Position numbers and translations under genes: made by a program. A stretch of DNA of 50,677 bases from Acidimicrobiaceae bacterium (GTDB taxonomy: Bacteria > Actinomycetota > Acidimicrobiia > Acidimicrobiales > MedAcidi-G1): positions 19,054 to 69,730 of the forward strand of contig PBSS01000005.1 in the NCBI GenBank assembly GCA_002726315.1, given 5' to 3'. The stretch's first letter is position 1. The number at the start of each line of letters is the position of its first letter. A model generated the notes under the pieces. It was not told the DNA's origin, made no database searches, and worked only from the letters and a program-made list of their open reading frames with translations. Shown one piece after another: positions 43,211-50,677 of this stretch.

Positions 43211-43900
43211 ATGCCAACTGCCGACCAGCCCACCTCGAACCACTCAGATGGTGGAGATCCCCCAGAGGCCTGGCGGGACCTTGCCAACGAGGCACGGGGC
43301 CTAGTCGATGATCTGCACCGCTTGGAGCCCTCTGTAGGACAGTTGGAGGCAGCGAGCGAGAAGGTGGCAGAGGCTAGGAGTCGACTCGGAGACTCTGTGA
43401 GGTTGCGCTGGTATGAGGTGTCTGACGAGCACTTAGGTGATGAAGGCCGGGAGCGACTGCGTGATGAACACCGCGAGCACAGCCTCTACCGAGGTGGCTA
43501 CAACCCGCTGGCACCACCAATGACCGTCACCCGCGAAACCGACTCTGAAGGAAAGCAGATCATCGTGGGGGCGCTCCGTACAGGCAGGACCCGGGAGGGT
43601 CCACCGGGGCGACTGCACGGTGGCTTTATAGCTGGATTATTTGACGACATCTTGAGCGGTGTGCCAGGCCTTGTGAATGCGGGTCCAGCGTTGACGGCAC
43701 GCCTTGAGGTCCGCTACCGGAAGGCCACACCAATAGACGTAGACCTGCGTCTTGAGGCCTGGGTGGAAAAGCAGTCCGGCCGCCGCCTAGTTGCCAGGGC
43801 CAGATGCCTCGTGGAAGGTTCGGTAACCGCTGAGGCCGAGGCCCTTTTTGTGTTGGTAACCCACAGGCTGGATACCGACAAACAGGGGAGTGGAGGTTGA
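43211..43900 (+). CDS. Hotdog-fold thioesterase (PaaI/THEM4-like)
   Basis: 229 residues. A hydrophilic N-terminal region of about 120 residues includes a helix (DLANEARGLVDDLHRLEPSVGQLEAASEKVAEARSRL). It precedes a hotdog domain with GRLHGGFIAGLFDDILSG (the HGG-x4-D thioesterase motif), ALTARLEVRYRKATPIDVDLRLEAWVEKQSGRRL and VTAEAEALFVLV. It probably hydrolyses an acyl-CoA. ATG 43211 follows GGGGGACC. The LMW phosphatase gene overlaps its stop by 4 nt. Confidence 0.85.
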   Translation: MPTADQPTSNHSDGGDPPEAWRDLANEARGLVDDLHRLEPSVGQLEAASEKVAEARSRLGDSVRLRWYEVSDEHLGDEGRERLRDEHREHSLYRGGYNPLAPPMTVTRETDSEGKQIIVGALRTGRTREGPPGRLHGGFIAGLFDDILSGVPGLVNAGPALTARLEVRYRKATPIDVDLRLEAWVEKQSGRRLVARARCLVEGSVTAEAEALFVLVTHRLDTDKQGSGG

Positions 43901-44412
43901 ACATCACTTCTGATTCCAGGCCGGTCATCTGTTTCCTCTGCACGGGAAATGCCGCTAGGTCGGTGATGGCCCGTGCCATGTTCGCCGATCGGGCGCCTGG
44001 CTACAGGGCGGTTGGAGCCGGCACCCTTGTCCTTGAGGGGCAACCAATGAGTCAACGCACCCGTTTGGCCCTTGCCCACTTCGATCTCTCCGACATGAAC
44101 CACAGGAGTCGCCAGTTCGGTGACGAGCATGCGAAATCAGACCTAGTGGTTGCCATGGAGCCTGGTCACGTTGCCTGGATCCGACGTCACCACCCAGAAG
44201 TTGCGGCCCGTACCGCAACCCTTCCGAGGCTGGTACGTCACCTTCCTTCCGAGGGGCCCCTAGGTGAGCGCCTAGCCGGAATGAACCTGGTGGCGGTCGA
44301 GGTCGAAGAGTGGGAGGAAGTCATCGACCCGGCCTCGGGCGACCAGGAGACCTTTCACACCTGTGCAGCCGAGTTAGACGGCCTGGTCAACCAGTTGGTC
44401 GCCCTGTTGTGA
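43897..44412 (+). CDS. Low-molecular-weight phosphatase (PTP/arsenate reductase superfamily)
   Basis: 171 residues from a TTG overlapping the previous TGA (TTGA). The P-loop C-x5-R-S is FLCTGNAARSVMA, and the general-acid loop is probably DPASGD near residue 145. LMW-PTP folds dephosphorylate tyrosine or, with extra cysteines, reduce arsenate. No arsenate-reductase resolving cysteines are evident, so phosphatase is preferred. It is followed by azlC with a GTGA overlap. Confidence 0.85.
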   Translation: MNITSDSRPVICFLCTGNAARSVMARAMFADRAPGYRAVGAGTLVLEGQPMSQRTRLALAHFDLSDMNHRSRQFGDEHAKSDLVVAMEPGHVAWIRRHHPEVAARTATLPRLVRHLPSEGPLGERLAGMNLVAVEVEEWEEVIDPASGDQETFHTCAAELDGLVNQLVALL

Positions 44413-45107
44413 AGAGAAGGCTGGTTGGGCACCGGCGAGAGGCATTCGTACTAGCCGCGGCTACGGGTCTCATTGGAATAACCTTCGGCTTCTTCGCTGA
44501 CACCTCGGGCTTTTCGCTTTCCCAGGCCTCGGCCCTGTCAGTGCTCACCTTCACCGGGGCATCGCAGTTTGCTGTGGTATCGGTGGTTGCCGGTGGCGGG
44601 AGCACTGCAGCGGCGGTGGGAAGTGGCTTGCTGTTGGCGGCGCGCAACTCGCTCTACGGGCCCGTCATGGCACCGATGCTGGGCAGGGGCAGGGGTTGCC
44701 GGTTCGTGGCGGCGCAGTTCCTCATAGATGAGACCACAGCGATGGCAACCGCCCAGGAGCAGCCGGAACACGGCAGGGAGGCTTTCTGGTTCACAGGCAT
44801 CTGGTTGTTCATTTTCTGGAACACCGGCACGGTCCTTGGCGTACTCCTTGGCGGGGTACTTGATGACCCGGGGACCTGGGGGTTAGACGCCGCGTTCCCA
44901 GCAGCCTTCGTGGCGCTCCTGGTACCACACCTGAGGACCAACTCAGGCCGGGTGACAGCACTCGTGGGTGCGGCCATCACCGTAGTGGCAGTTCCCACCA
45001 CGGCTGTGGGCCTTCCAATGCTTCTGGCTGCTGCAGCAGTGGGTCCCGGCCTGTGGGTGGCCGCCAGGTCTGGACCTACAGGTGGCGAGAGCGGAGGGGC
45101 CCGATGA
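44409..45107 (+). CDS. azlC: AzlC-family branched-chain amino-acid permease, large subunit
   Basis: 232 residues from GTG 44409 (GTGA overlap with the phosphatase stop). Residues upstream of this in the same frame fall inside the phosphatase gene and are rejected. Family motifs: LIGITFGFFAD, LSVLTFTGASQFAVVSVVAGGGS, LLLAARNSLYGPVMAP and DETTAMATAQEQ. About six membrane segments are predicted. With AzlD it forms a two-component exporter of branched-chain amino acids in relatives such as BrnFE of Corynebacterium. The nearby ilv genes make that role sensible. Confidence 0.93.
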   Translation: MKRRLVGHRREAFVLAAATGLIGITFGFFADTSGFSLSQASALSVLTFTGASQFAVVSVVAGGGSTAAAVGSGLLLAARNSLYGPVMAPMLGRGRGCRFVAAQFLIDETTAMATAQEQPEHGREAFWFTGIWLFIFWNTGTVLGVLLGGVLDDPGTWGLDAAFPAAFVALLVPHLRTNSGRVTALVGAAITVVAVPTTAVGLPMLLAAAAVGPGLWVAARSGPTGGESGGAR

Positions 45108-45400
45108 GTTGGATCGGCATCCTCGTGCTATCTGCGGGCGCCTACCTATTCAAGTTGGTTGGCATCTCGGCGGGGGAGCGGTTCAGCCGACCGCTAGCAC
45201 CGGTGGCGGCGCTGCTACCGGCAGCACTGTTCTCTGCACTGCTGGTGATGATGTCAGTCACAAACGGCTCCTCGTTAACCGTTGATGCCCGCCTGCTAGG
45301 GGTAATGGTGGGCGCCGCAGCAGTTTGGCTTCGGGCACCGTTCGTAATCGTGGTTGTCGCAGCGATGCTCGCGACGGCTGGACTGCGACTATTTGTGTGA
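45104..45400 (+). CDS. azlD: AzlD-family branched-chain amino-acid permease, small subunit
   Basis: 98 residues from the ATG at 45104, which overlaps the azlC stop (ATGA). Four membrane helices: WIGILVLSAGAYLFKLVGI, ALLPAALFSALLVMMSV, LLGVMVGAAAVWLRAPF and IVVVAAMLATAGLRLF. Size, the L-P-A-A-L-F motif and pairing with azlC define the family. Confidence 0.93.
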   Translation: MSWIGILVLSAGAYLFKLVGISAGERFSRPLAPVAALLPAALFSALLVMMSVTNGSSLTVDARLLGVMVGAAAVWLRAPFVIVVVAAMLATAGLRLFV

Positions 45401-45438
45401 GCATGATCGGGAGGTTCCTCGGTAGCGGATCCAGCGTC

Positions 45439-45444
45439 TAGGTT
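45439..45444 (+). promoter_or_regulatory. -10 box of the hemolysin III-like gene
   Basis: TAGGTT, 7 nt before the ATG at 45452. Confidence 0.4.
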
Positions 45445-45451
45445 CGGCGCT

Positions 45452-46147
45452 ATGGTGGAAGCGCACGAAGAGTTCTCTGGCGACGTCTCCGACTCAGTTC
45501 GCCGGTCGCTCATGCATGGGCGACCCCAATGGCGTGGCGTCATGCACCGTGCAGCTGTTCCGATGGCCTTGGCCGGTGGTGTAGCACTTGTTTGGGAGGC
45601 CCCTCCCGGGACCGACCGCGTCGGGGCCGCCGTGTTCGCCACAGGAGCATTGCTCATGTTCGTGGCCAGCGCGTTAGTGCACTTGCGCCGCTGGTCGATC
45701 CCGGTTTGGGAGTTGCTGTTCAGGTTCGACCATGCAGCGATATTCATCCTCATTGCCGCCAGCGCCACTCCTATCGCCATATCGGGACTTGAGGGTCGAT
45801 CAGCACAACTATTGCTGTGGGCCACCTGGGCGGGCGCCGCCATTGGCGTGACACTACGCATGCTTCCGTTTCACCCACCCCGCGGCCTTATGAACACGCT
45901 GTTCATCTCCCTCGGCTGGGTTCCGATCGTCGTGGCACCCGACCTGTTCCGAGCGCTCGACACATCGGTTCTGGTACTGATTGCCCTCGAGGGCCTCCTA
46001 TACAGCGGTGGTGCGATCATGTTGGGAGTCAGGTGGCCTGACCTCTCACCCAGGGTTTTTGGCTACCACGAGGTCTGGCATGTACTAGTCACAACAGCAG
46101 TTGCAATCCACTTCGTGGTAGTGGCAACGATCGTCGGCACCGGCTGA
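45452..46147 (+). CDS. Hemolysin III / PAQR-family membrane protein
   Basis: 231 residues with seven predicted membrane helices. The conserved zinc-site motifs are ASALVHLRRW (S-x3-H), FRFDHAAIFILIAAS (D-H) and the C-terminal FGYHEVWHVLV (H-x3-H). These define the PAQR/HlyIII family of zinc-dependent membrane proteins, some of which have ceramidase-like activity. Function in bacteria is poorly known; 'hemolysin' is a historical name. It is monocistronic by position. Confidence 0.92.
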   Translation: MVEAHEEFSGDVSDSVRRSLMHGRPQWRGVMHRAAVPMALAGGVALVWEAPPGTDRVGAAVFATGALLMFVASALVHLRRWSIPVWELLFRFDHAAIFILIAASATPIAISGLEGRSAQLLLWATWAGAAIGVTLRMLPFHPPRGLMNTLFISLGWVPIVVAPDLFRALDTSVLVLIALEGLLYSGGAIMLGVRWPDLSPRVFGYHEVWHVLVTTAVAIHFVVVATIVGTG

Positions 46148-46171
46148 CGACTCCTCGTTCCACCAGGCCAC

Positions 46172-46177
46172 TACCTT
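46172..46177 (+). promoter_or_regulatory. -10 box of the lipoprotein gene
   Basis: TACCTT, 8 nt before the ATG at 46186. Confidence 0.35.
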
Positions 46178-46185
46178 CGCTGGCA

Positions 46186-46569
46186 ATGCGCTCTTCCATC
46201 ATGTCCATGGTTGTCGTCGTGGGATCTCTGTTGGTCGCCGCGTGTGGCGACGACAAGGTGAGTGAGCCGTCCGATGCCACTACCTGCGTCGAGCTAACCA
46301 AGGTGGGACGTGTCGTTGCTGGGCAGGTCCTTGAAAGCCTCGCCGGCCAGACCCTCGCCAACCTAGAGGCAGACAATCCCGAGCAGCCGTTCGCCGCGGT
46401 CGATCGCCTGATGCGTACATCTGAATTCGAGGACAGGGCGAGACAGTTGGGGTGTGGTCGCGGTGAACTGGAGGTTGCAGCCTGCCTCGCCTACCAGGGC
46501 CTTGCACAACAGGCCGAAGGCGACCTGGCCCTCGAGTACTTGGCGCCCTACTTCACCGCCTGCGGCTGA
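46186..46569 (+). CDS. Small lipoprotein, unknown
   Basis: 127 residues. A signal peptide ends in the lipobox LLVAAC (C20), so the mature protein is lipid-anchored outside the membrane. The remaining 107 residues are acidic and helical with four further cysteines (TTCVEL, LGCGRG, AACLAY, FTACG) that could form two disulfides. No family is recognised. The aminotransferase ATG is 65 nt downstream. Confidence 0.75.
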   Translation: MRSSIMSMVVVVGSLLVAACGDDKVSEPSDATTCVELTKVGRVVAGQVLESLAGQTLANLEADNPEQPFAAVDRLMRTSEFEDRARQLGCGRGELEVAACLAYQGLAQQAEGDLALEYLAPYFTACG

Positions 46570-46634
46570 ATGGGGCCGCGATCTGCTGGCTCGTGCTGGC
46601 AGACTGGCGACAAGCAGTCAAGCCGGGAGCCTCA

Positions 46635-47834
46635 ATGACCACCCAACGCCTATCCACCCGTGTCGGCGCCATCGCCGAGTCCGCGACTATGGCAGTGACC
46701 AACAAGGCCCGTGAACTGCGTGCCGCCGGGGAGCCAGTCATAGGGTTCGGCGCAGGCGAACCCGACTTTCCCACACCTGATCACATCGTGGCTGCTGCCA
46801 TGGCGGCCTGTGAGAATCCTGTCAACCACAAGTACTCACCGACCGGTGGGTTACCGGACTTGAAGGTTGCCTTGGTCGAAAAAACTGAACGCGATTCGGG
46901 CTGGTGCCCGGAAGTCTCCCAGGTGCTGGTGACCAACGGCGGCAAGCACGCCGTCTACAACACGTGCGCCGCTTTGTTGAACCCTGGTGACGAAGTCCTC
47001 CTTCCGGCCCCCTACTGGACCACCTATCCGGAATGCATAGCTCTCACCGGAGGAACGAGCGTGGTTCTCCAGACCGATGTGGCCTCCGGCTTTCGGGTCA
47101 CCGTCGACCAGTTGGAGGCGGCCCGCACTCCGATGACCAAGGCGCTGTTCTTCGTATCGCCTTCCAACCCCTCTGGGGCGGTCTATCCGGCCGACGAGAT
47201 CACAGCTATCGGGGAGTGGGCGGTTGAGCACGGCATCTGGGTCATTGCAGATGAGATCTATGAACACCTCACCTACGACGGACACGAGCACCACTCCATC
47301 CGTGCCCTTGTCCCGAACTTGGCTGACACCTGCGTGGTGCTGAACGGCGTCGCCAAGACATATGCGATGACCGGTTGGCGCGTCGGCTGGATGATCGGTC
47401 CAACCGACCTCGTGAAGACAGCGGGGAACCTCCAGTCGCATGCCACCAGCAACGTCGCAAACGTGTCCCAGCGGGCGGCCTTGGCAGCGGTATCGGGAGA
47501 CCTGACCGCCGTGGTGGCTATGCGCGAGGCGTTTGACAGGCGACGGGTGGCCATGTCAGGCCTGCTTCGCCAGGTTGAGGGTCTGGAGCTACTGGAGCCA
47601 CAGGGCGCCTTCTACGCCTATCCGGACATGTCTGCTTTGCTGGGCCGTGATATAGCCGGACGGATTGCTTTGACCACTAACGAACTGGCCGGCATCATCC
47701 TTGACGAGGCCAAGGTGGCGATAGTGCCGGGCGAAGCATTCGGAACCCCCGGTTACGCCCGCCTCTCATTTGCCCTAGGTGATGACGACCTTGCAGAGGG
47801 CCTCACCAGAGTGGTGGCCCTGTTGAACGGGTAG
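46635..47834 (+). CDS. Aspartate aminotransferase, class I PLP
   Basis: 399 residues from the ATG at 46635, after a GGGAG site; an upstream in-frame start at 46593 is not needed. The PLP lysine is K241 in [16 protein letters not shown], with N178 (SPSNPSG), D206 and Y209 ([12 protein letters not shown]) contacting the cofactor. [15 protein letters not shown] and [12 protein letters not shown] place it in the AspAT I-gamma/alanine-type subgroup common in Actinomycetota. The S9 peptidase GTG follows its TAG directly, so both are probably on one mRNA. Confidence 0.95.
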   Translation: MTTQRLSTRVGAIAESATMAVTNKARELRAAGEPVIGFGAGEPDFPTPDHIVAAAMAACENPVNHKYSPTGGLPDLKVALVEKTERDSGWCPEVSQVLVTNGGKHAVYNTCAALLNPGDEVLLPAPYWTTYPECIALTGGTSVVLQTDVASGFRVTVDQLEAARTPMTKALFFVSPSNPSGAVYPADEITAIGEWAVEHGIWVIADEIYEHLTYDGHEHHSIRALVPNLADTCVVLNGVAKTYAMTGWRVGWMIGPTDLVKTAGNLQSHATSNVANVSQRAALAAVSGDLTAVVAMREAFDRRRVAMSGLLRQVEGLELLEPQGAFYAYPDMSALLGRDIAGRIALTTNELAGIILDEAKVAIVPGEAFGTPGYARLSFALGDDDLAEGLTRVVALLNG

Positions 47835-49787
47835 GTGACGTCAGACGTGGTCTCTTCGACACCTTACGGAAGCTGGGGATCGCCGATAACGGCAGGCATG
47901 TTGGTCGCCGGCGCTGTCTCACCAGGTGAGGTTGTCATCGACGGTGACCAAGTGTGGTGGTCCGAGTCGCGTCCCAATGAGGGAGGTCGCACCGTAGTTG
48001 TGTGCGGCGGGGTGGACGCTGTCTCGTCCGAGGTGAACGTGCGCACCCTCGTTCACGAGTACGGAGGCGGTGCGTGGTGGGCATTCGACGGCACGCTCAT
48101 CTACAGCGACCATGCTGACCAACGGCTCTATCGGTTGGATAAAGGAGGGTCGCCCACGGCCATAACCCCCGAGCCGGATTCGGCAAGGGCTTTGCGTTAC
48201 GCGGATGGCCGTCCCACCCCCGACGGCCACTGGTACGTGTGCGTCAGGGAGGCTCACATGGCTGGGAGTGAGCCTGCCAATGAGTTGGTAGCCGTAGCCC
48301 TGGACGGTTCGCTAAGGGTTGAGGTGCTTTGGTCAGGGCCCGACTTCGTCTCATCGCCACGCATCTCGCCTGATGGCAGGCGATTGGCCTGGATCCAATG
48401 GAACCACCCAAACCTGCCGTGGGACGATACCGAACTATGGGTAGCTGCCCTTGGTGATGGTGTGTTGTCAGGGGCATCCCCTGTCGGTGGAGCGAACCAT
48501 GGGGGGGCAGGATCAGGAGAGTCATTTTTCCAACCAGAATGGCGCTTGGACGGGGCTCTCCACGTGGTGAGCGACCGGGACGGGTGGTGGCACCTGTACC
48601 GGTTGGCTGAAGACGACACGTTCGTACAACTAACCGCAGGTGGTTTTGAGGTGGCCACACCGCAGTGGGTGTTCGGGCTGTCCAGATATGCGTTCGTGGG
48701 TGACGAGATCTGGTTTGCCCGGAGAATAGGTGGCGTGGACCAGCTTTCGGTGCTGGCAGCCAGTGGCACCATCACCGATGCCGATGTGGATGCCACCTCG
48801 ATCGGAGCCATCGCGGCTTTCGCAGGCGGAGTGGCGGCGGTTGTGGCCTCGTGGACCACCGAGCCAGCTGTAGTGACAGTCGGTCCGGATGGGGTTGAAG
48901 AACTGAGCAGTCGCCGAGACATGGGACTGGAGGAGGCATGGTTTCCGATGCCCGAGGCAGTCAGCTTCCCGACTTCAAGTGATGAAGAGGCCTACGCCCT
49001 TGTCTACCCACCGACCAATCCGGATCACCGGGCCTCTGGTGCTGAGCATCCTCCGCTACTGGTGCTTGCCCACGGTGGCCCGACCGGTTCGGTGCGGACT
49101 CAGTTGCAGCTCTCTATCGCCTACTGGACAAGCCGTGGTTTCGTGGTGGCCGATGTGGATTACCGGGGCTCAACAGGATACGGCCGCCCCTATCGCCACC
49201 GACTCTGGGGTGAATGGGGAATGGCTGACGTCGAGGACTGCATCGCGGTTGCCACCTATCTAGCCGAACAGGGCGCTGTGGATGTGGAACGTATGGCGAT
49301 CAAAGGGGGAAGTGCCGGTGGATTCACGGTGCTGGCAGCAGTCACTTTCCATGATGTGTTCACCGCCGGAGCCAGTCGCTACGGCGTGGCTGACCTAGCG
49401 GCCCTCGCCACCGACACCCACAAATTCGAGGCCCGTTACTTGGACCGCCTGGTGGGCGCATGGCCCCAAGACGAGCCGGTTTACAGGGCAAGGTCTCCAA
49501 TCCACCACACCGACCGGCTGGCCACACCGATGTTGCTGCTCCAGGGAGCTGAGGACCCGATCGTGCCACCGAACCAGGCTCGCAGCATGGCCGACGCCCT
49601 GAGAGAGAAGGGTGTTCCGTTCGCGTACCTGGAGTTTCCCGACGAGGGACACGGATTTCGCAGAGCTCCCAACATTGTCAGTGCACTTGAGGCTGAACTG
49701 TCCTTCTTCGCCCAGTGCTTTGGGTTTGAACCAGCCGATGACCTGCCTCTGCTCGACGTGGAGGTTCCTGAGTCGATCGCTCCATGA
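47835..49787 (+). CDS. S9-family prolyl oligopeptidase/acylaminoacyl peptidase
   Basis: 650 residues, GTG start directly after the aminotransferase stop. The N-terminal 380 residues form a beta-propeller (repeated WSESRPNEGG, ISPDGRRLAWIQW, WVFGLSRYAFV blades). The C-terminal alpha/beta hydrolase domain has the triad S493 (KGGSAGGFT), D574 (GAEDPIVPP) and H606 (DEGHGF). The oxyanion segment is LAHGGPTGSV and the typical NYRGSTGYG-like strand reads DYRGSTGYGRPYR. There is no signal peptide, so it should degrade peptides in the cytosol. Confidence 0.94.
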   Translation: MTSDVVSSTPYGSWGSPITAGMLVAGAVSPGEVVIDGDQVWWSESRPNEGGRTVVVCGGVDAVSSEVNVRTLVHEYGGGAWWAFDGTLIYSDHADQRLYRLDKGGSPTAITPEPDSARALRYADGRPTPDGHWYVCVREAHMAGSEPANELVAVALDGSLRVEVLWSGPDFVSSPRISPDGRRLAWIQWNHPNLPWDDTELWVAALGDGVLSGASPVGGANHGGAGSGESFFQPEWRLDGALHVVSDRDGWWHLYRLAEDDTFVQLTAGGFEVATPQWVFGLSRYAFVGDEIWFARRIGGVDQLSVLAASGTITDADVDATSIGAIAAFAGGVAAVVASWTTEPAVVTVGPDGVEELSSRRDMGLEEAWFPMPEAVSFPTSSDEEAYALVYPPTNPDHRASGAEHPPLLVLAHGGPTGSVRTQLQLSIAYWTSRGFVVADVDYRGSTGYGRPYRHRLWGEWGMADVEDCIAVATYLAEQGAVDVERMAIKGGSAGGFTVLAAVTFHDVFTAGASRYGVADLAALATDTHKFEARYLDRLVGAWPQDEPVYRARSPIHHTDRLATPMLLLQGAEDPIVPPNQARSMADALREKGVPFAYLEFPDEGHGFRRAPNIVSALEAELSFFAQCFGFEPADDLPLLDVEVPESIAP

Positions 49788-49850
49788 ACGCTGTGTGACG
49801 ACCGCCTGGGCCCAGTTGCGGGACTGTGCGAATCGGGGCACGCTCTAGAC

Positions 49851-50677
49851 ATGGCAAGAGTGCTTGTTACCGAGGAGATTGCTGAAGCAGGCCTTGAACT
49901 CTTGAGCTCTGGAGGACATGCAGTCGACGTTCAGTTGGGCTTGAGTGATGGCGACCTGACTGCAGCGCTCAAGGGTGCATCGGCACTGGTCGTCAGGTCA
50001 GCTACCCAGGTCACATCCGAGGTGCTTGAGGCTACCGAAGGCCTAATAGTCGTCGGCCGAGCCGGTATCGGCCTCGACAACGTGGACGTGCGTACTGCGA
50101 CCCGCCGGGGAGTGATGGTGGTCAACGCACCGTTGTCGAACTCGGTTTCGGCGGCGGAACACACCATGGCATTGCTCCTCGCCCAAGCCCGGTGTATTCC
50201 ACAGGCCCACACTGACCTGGTGGGCGGAGCCTGGGACCGCTCGCGCTGGCAGGGAGTCGAACTCTGCGACAAGACCCTCGGCATAGTCGGCCTAGGCCGC
50301 ATAGGGAGGCTGGTTGCTGAGCGCGCAGCTGCGTTTGGCATGCACATCGTGGCCTATGACCCGTTCATCATCGAGGAGAGCATTAGGAACTTGAACGTCT
50401 CGATGCTGGACCTAGTCGAATTGGTTGAAAGATCAGACTTCGTGACCCTTCACCTGGCTCACACCCCTGACACGGTCGGGCTGATCGATGCCGAACTGTT
50501 GGCACAGGCCAAGCCAGGGCAGCGCATCGTGAATGTGGCTCGTGGGGGAATTGTTGACGAAGAGGCCCTGGCAGAAGCGATCATTTCAGGGCAGATCGCC
50601 GGTGCTGCAATCGATGTGTTCGCCAAGGAGCCGACCACCGAGTCTCCGCTTTTCGAGCTAGAGCAGGTGGTTGTGAC
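49851..50677 (+). CDS. serA: D-3-phosphoglycerate dehydrogenase, 5' part (cut by window end)
   Basis: 275 residues are visible and the frame is open at the last base. It oxidises 3-phosphoglycerate with NAD+, opening serine synthesis. The N-terminus is VLVTEEIAEAGLELL. Substrate-binding VVRSATQVT and VGRAGIGLDNVD, the Rossmann motif GIVGLGRIGRLVAERA, catalytic R231 (NVARGGIVDEEAL) and E260 (DVFAKEP) are present. The catalytic His and any C-terminal ACT domains lie beyond the window. ATG 49851 is used; GTG 49860 is possible because a TAGACA box sits at 49846-49851. Confidence 0.93.
   Translation, partial: MARVLVTEEIAEAGLELLSSGGHAVDVQLGLSDGDLTAALKGASALVVRSATQVTSEVLEATEGLIVVGRAGIGLDNVDVRTATRRGVMVVNAPLSNSVSAAEHTMALLLAQARCIPQAHTDLVGGAWDRSRWQGVELCDKTLGIVGLGRIGRLVAERAAAFGMHIVAYDPFIIEESIRNLNVSMLDLVELVERSDFVTLHLAHTPDTVGLIDAELLAQAKPGQRIVNVARGGIVDEEALAEAIISGQIAGAAIDVFAKEPTTESPLFELEQVVV

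Overview
This is a 50.7 kb stretch of a compact, G+C-rich bacterial chromosome. I place it in the Actinomycetota, most likely a marine member of the Acidimicrobiia. The evidence is a WhiB-type iron-sulfur regulator (30858-31196), a Ser/Thr kinase with four extracellular PASTA domains, many starts that look leaderless behind a TANNNT -10 box, the actinobacterial ilvB-ilvN-ilvC order with a leaderless leader peptide, and a DMSP-lyase-like cupin that points to seawater. I could not test the placement by phylogeny. Genes are densely packed on both strands, many overlap by 4 nt, and several convergent pairs meet with almost no spacer. I saw no rRNA, tRNA, CRISPR array, insertion sequence, prophage or attachment site.

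Layout. 1-5.9 kb: a zinc-ribbon protein, a small dimeric alpha/beta-barrel-like protein, a fatty-acid desaturase, an alpha/beta hydrolase, an MFS transporter, and murA with Asp in place of the fosfomycin-target Cys. 5.9-11 kb: a NifU-type Fe-S scaffold, an enoyl-CoA hydratase, a putative DMSP lyase, a zinc-finger rhomboid protease, cysteine desulfurase and mnmA (the last two together serve tRNA 2-thiolation). 11-21 kb: ligA, a PASTA kinase, gatCAB and a MATE exporter. 21-26.6 kb: ilvD, then ilvBNC preceded by an attenuator with a 13-codon leader peptide. 26.6-31.2 kb: thiolase, a peroxiredoxin read through an in-frame UGA (probable selenocysteine), a CaiB-type CoA transferase and a double-hotdog hydratase resembling the mesaconyl-CoA enzymes Mct and Mch, and whiB. 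31.2-39 kb: glutamate dehydrogenase, a CtpE-like P-type ATPase, Nudix hydrolase, SDR, cytochrome P450 and an MBL-fold hydrolase. 39-43.2 kb: an assimilatory sulfate-reduction operon (cysH, siroheme synthase, cobA, sulfite reductase) behind two copies of an operator-like repeat. 43.2-50.7 kb: thioesterase, LMW phosphatase, azlCD, hemolysin III-like protein, lipoprotein, aminotransferase, S9 peptidase and the 5' part of serA.

How it fits together. Branched-chain amino-acid synthesis (ilvD, ilvBNC), a likely branched-chain exporter (azlCD), glutamate dehydrogenase, an aminotransferase and serA give an amino-acid theme. Sulfur is handled by DMSP cleavage (putative), APS and sulfite reduction, cysteine desulfurase and MnmA. 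The DMSP lyase beside an enoyl-CoA hydratase, plus the Mct/Mch-like pair, would allow (inference) acrylate or propionyl units to reach central metabolism through mesaconyl-CoA chemistry.

The observations I rate highest are the UGA-containing peroxiredoxin with a bacterial-SECIS-like hairpin, the ilvBNC attenuator, the actinobacterial DMSP-lyase-like cupin, the Mct/Mch pair, and the window-wide TANNNT-N6-start pattern. That pattern allows several start codons to be reassigned.
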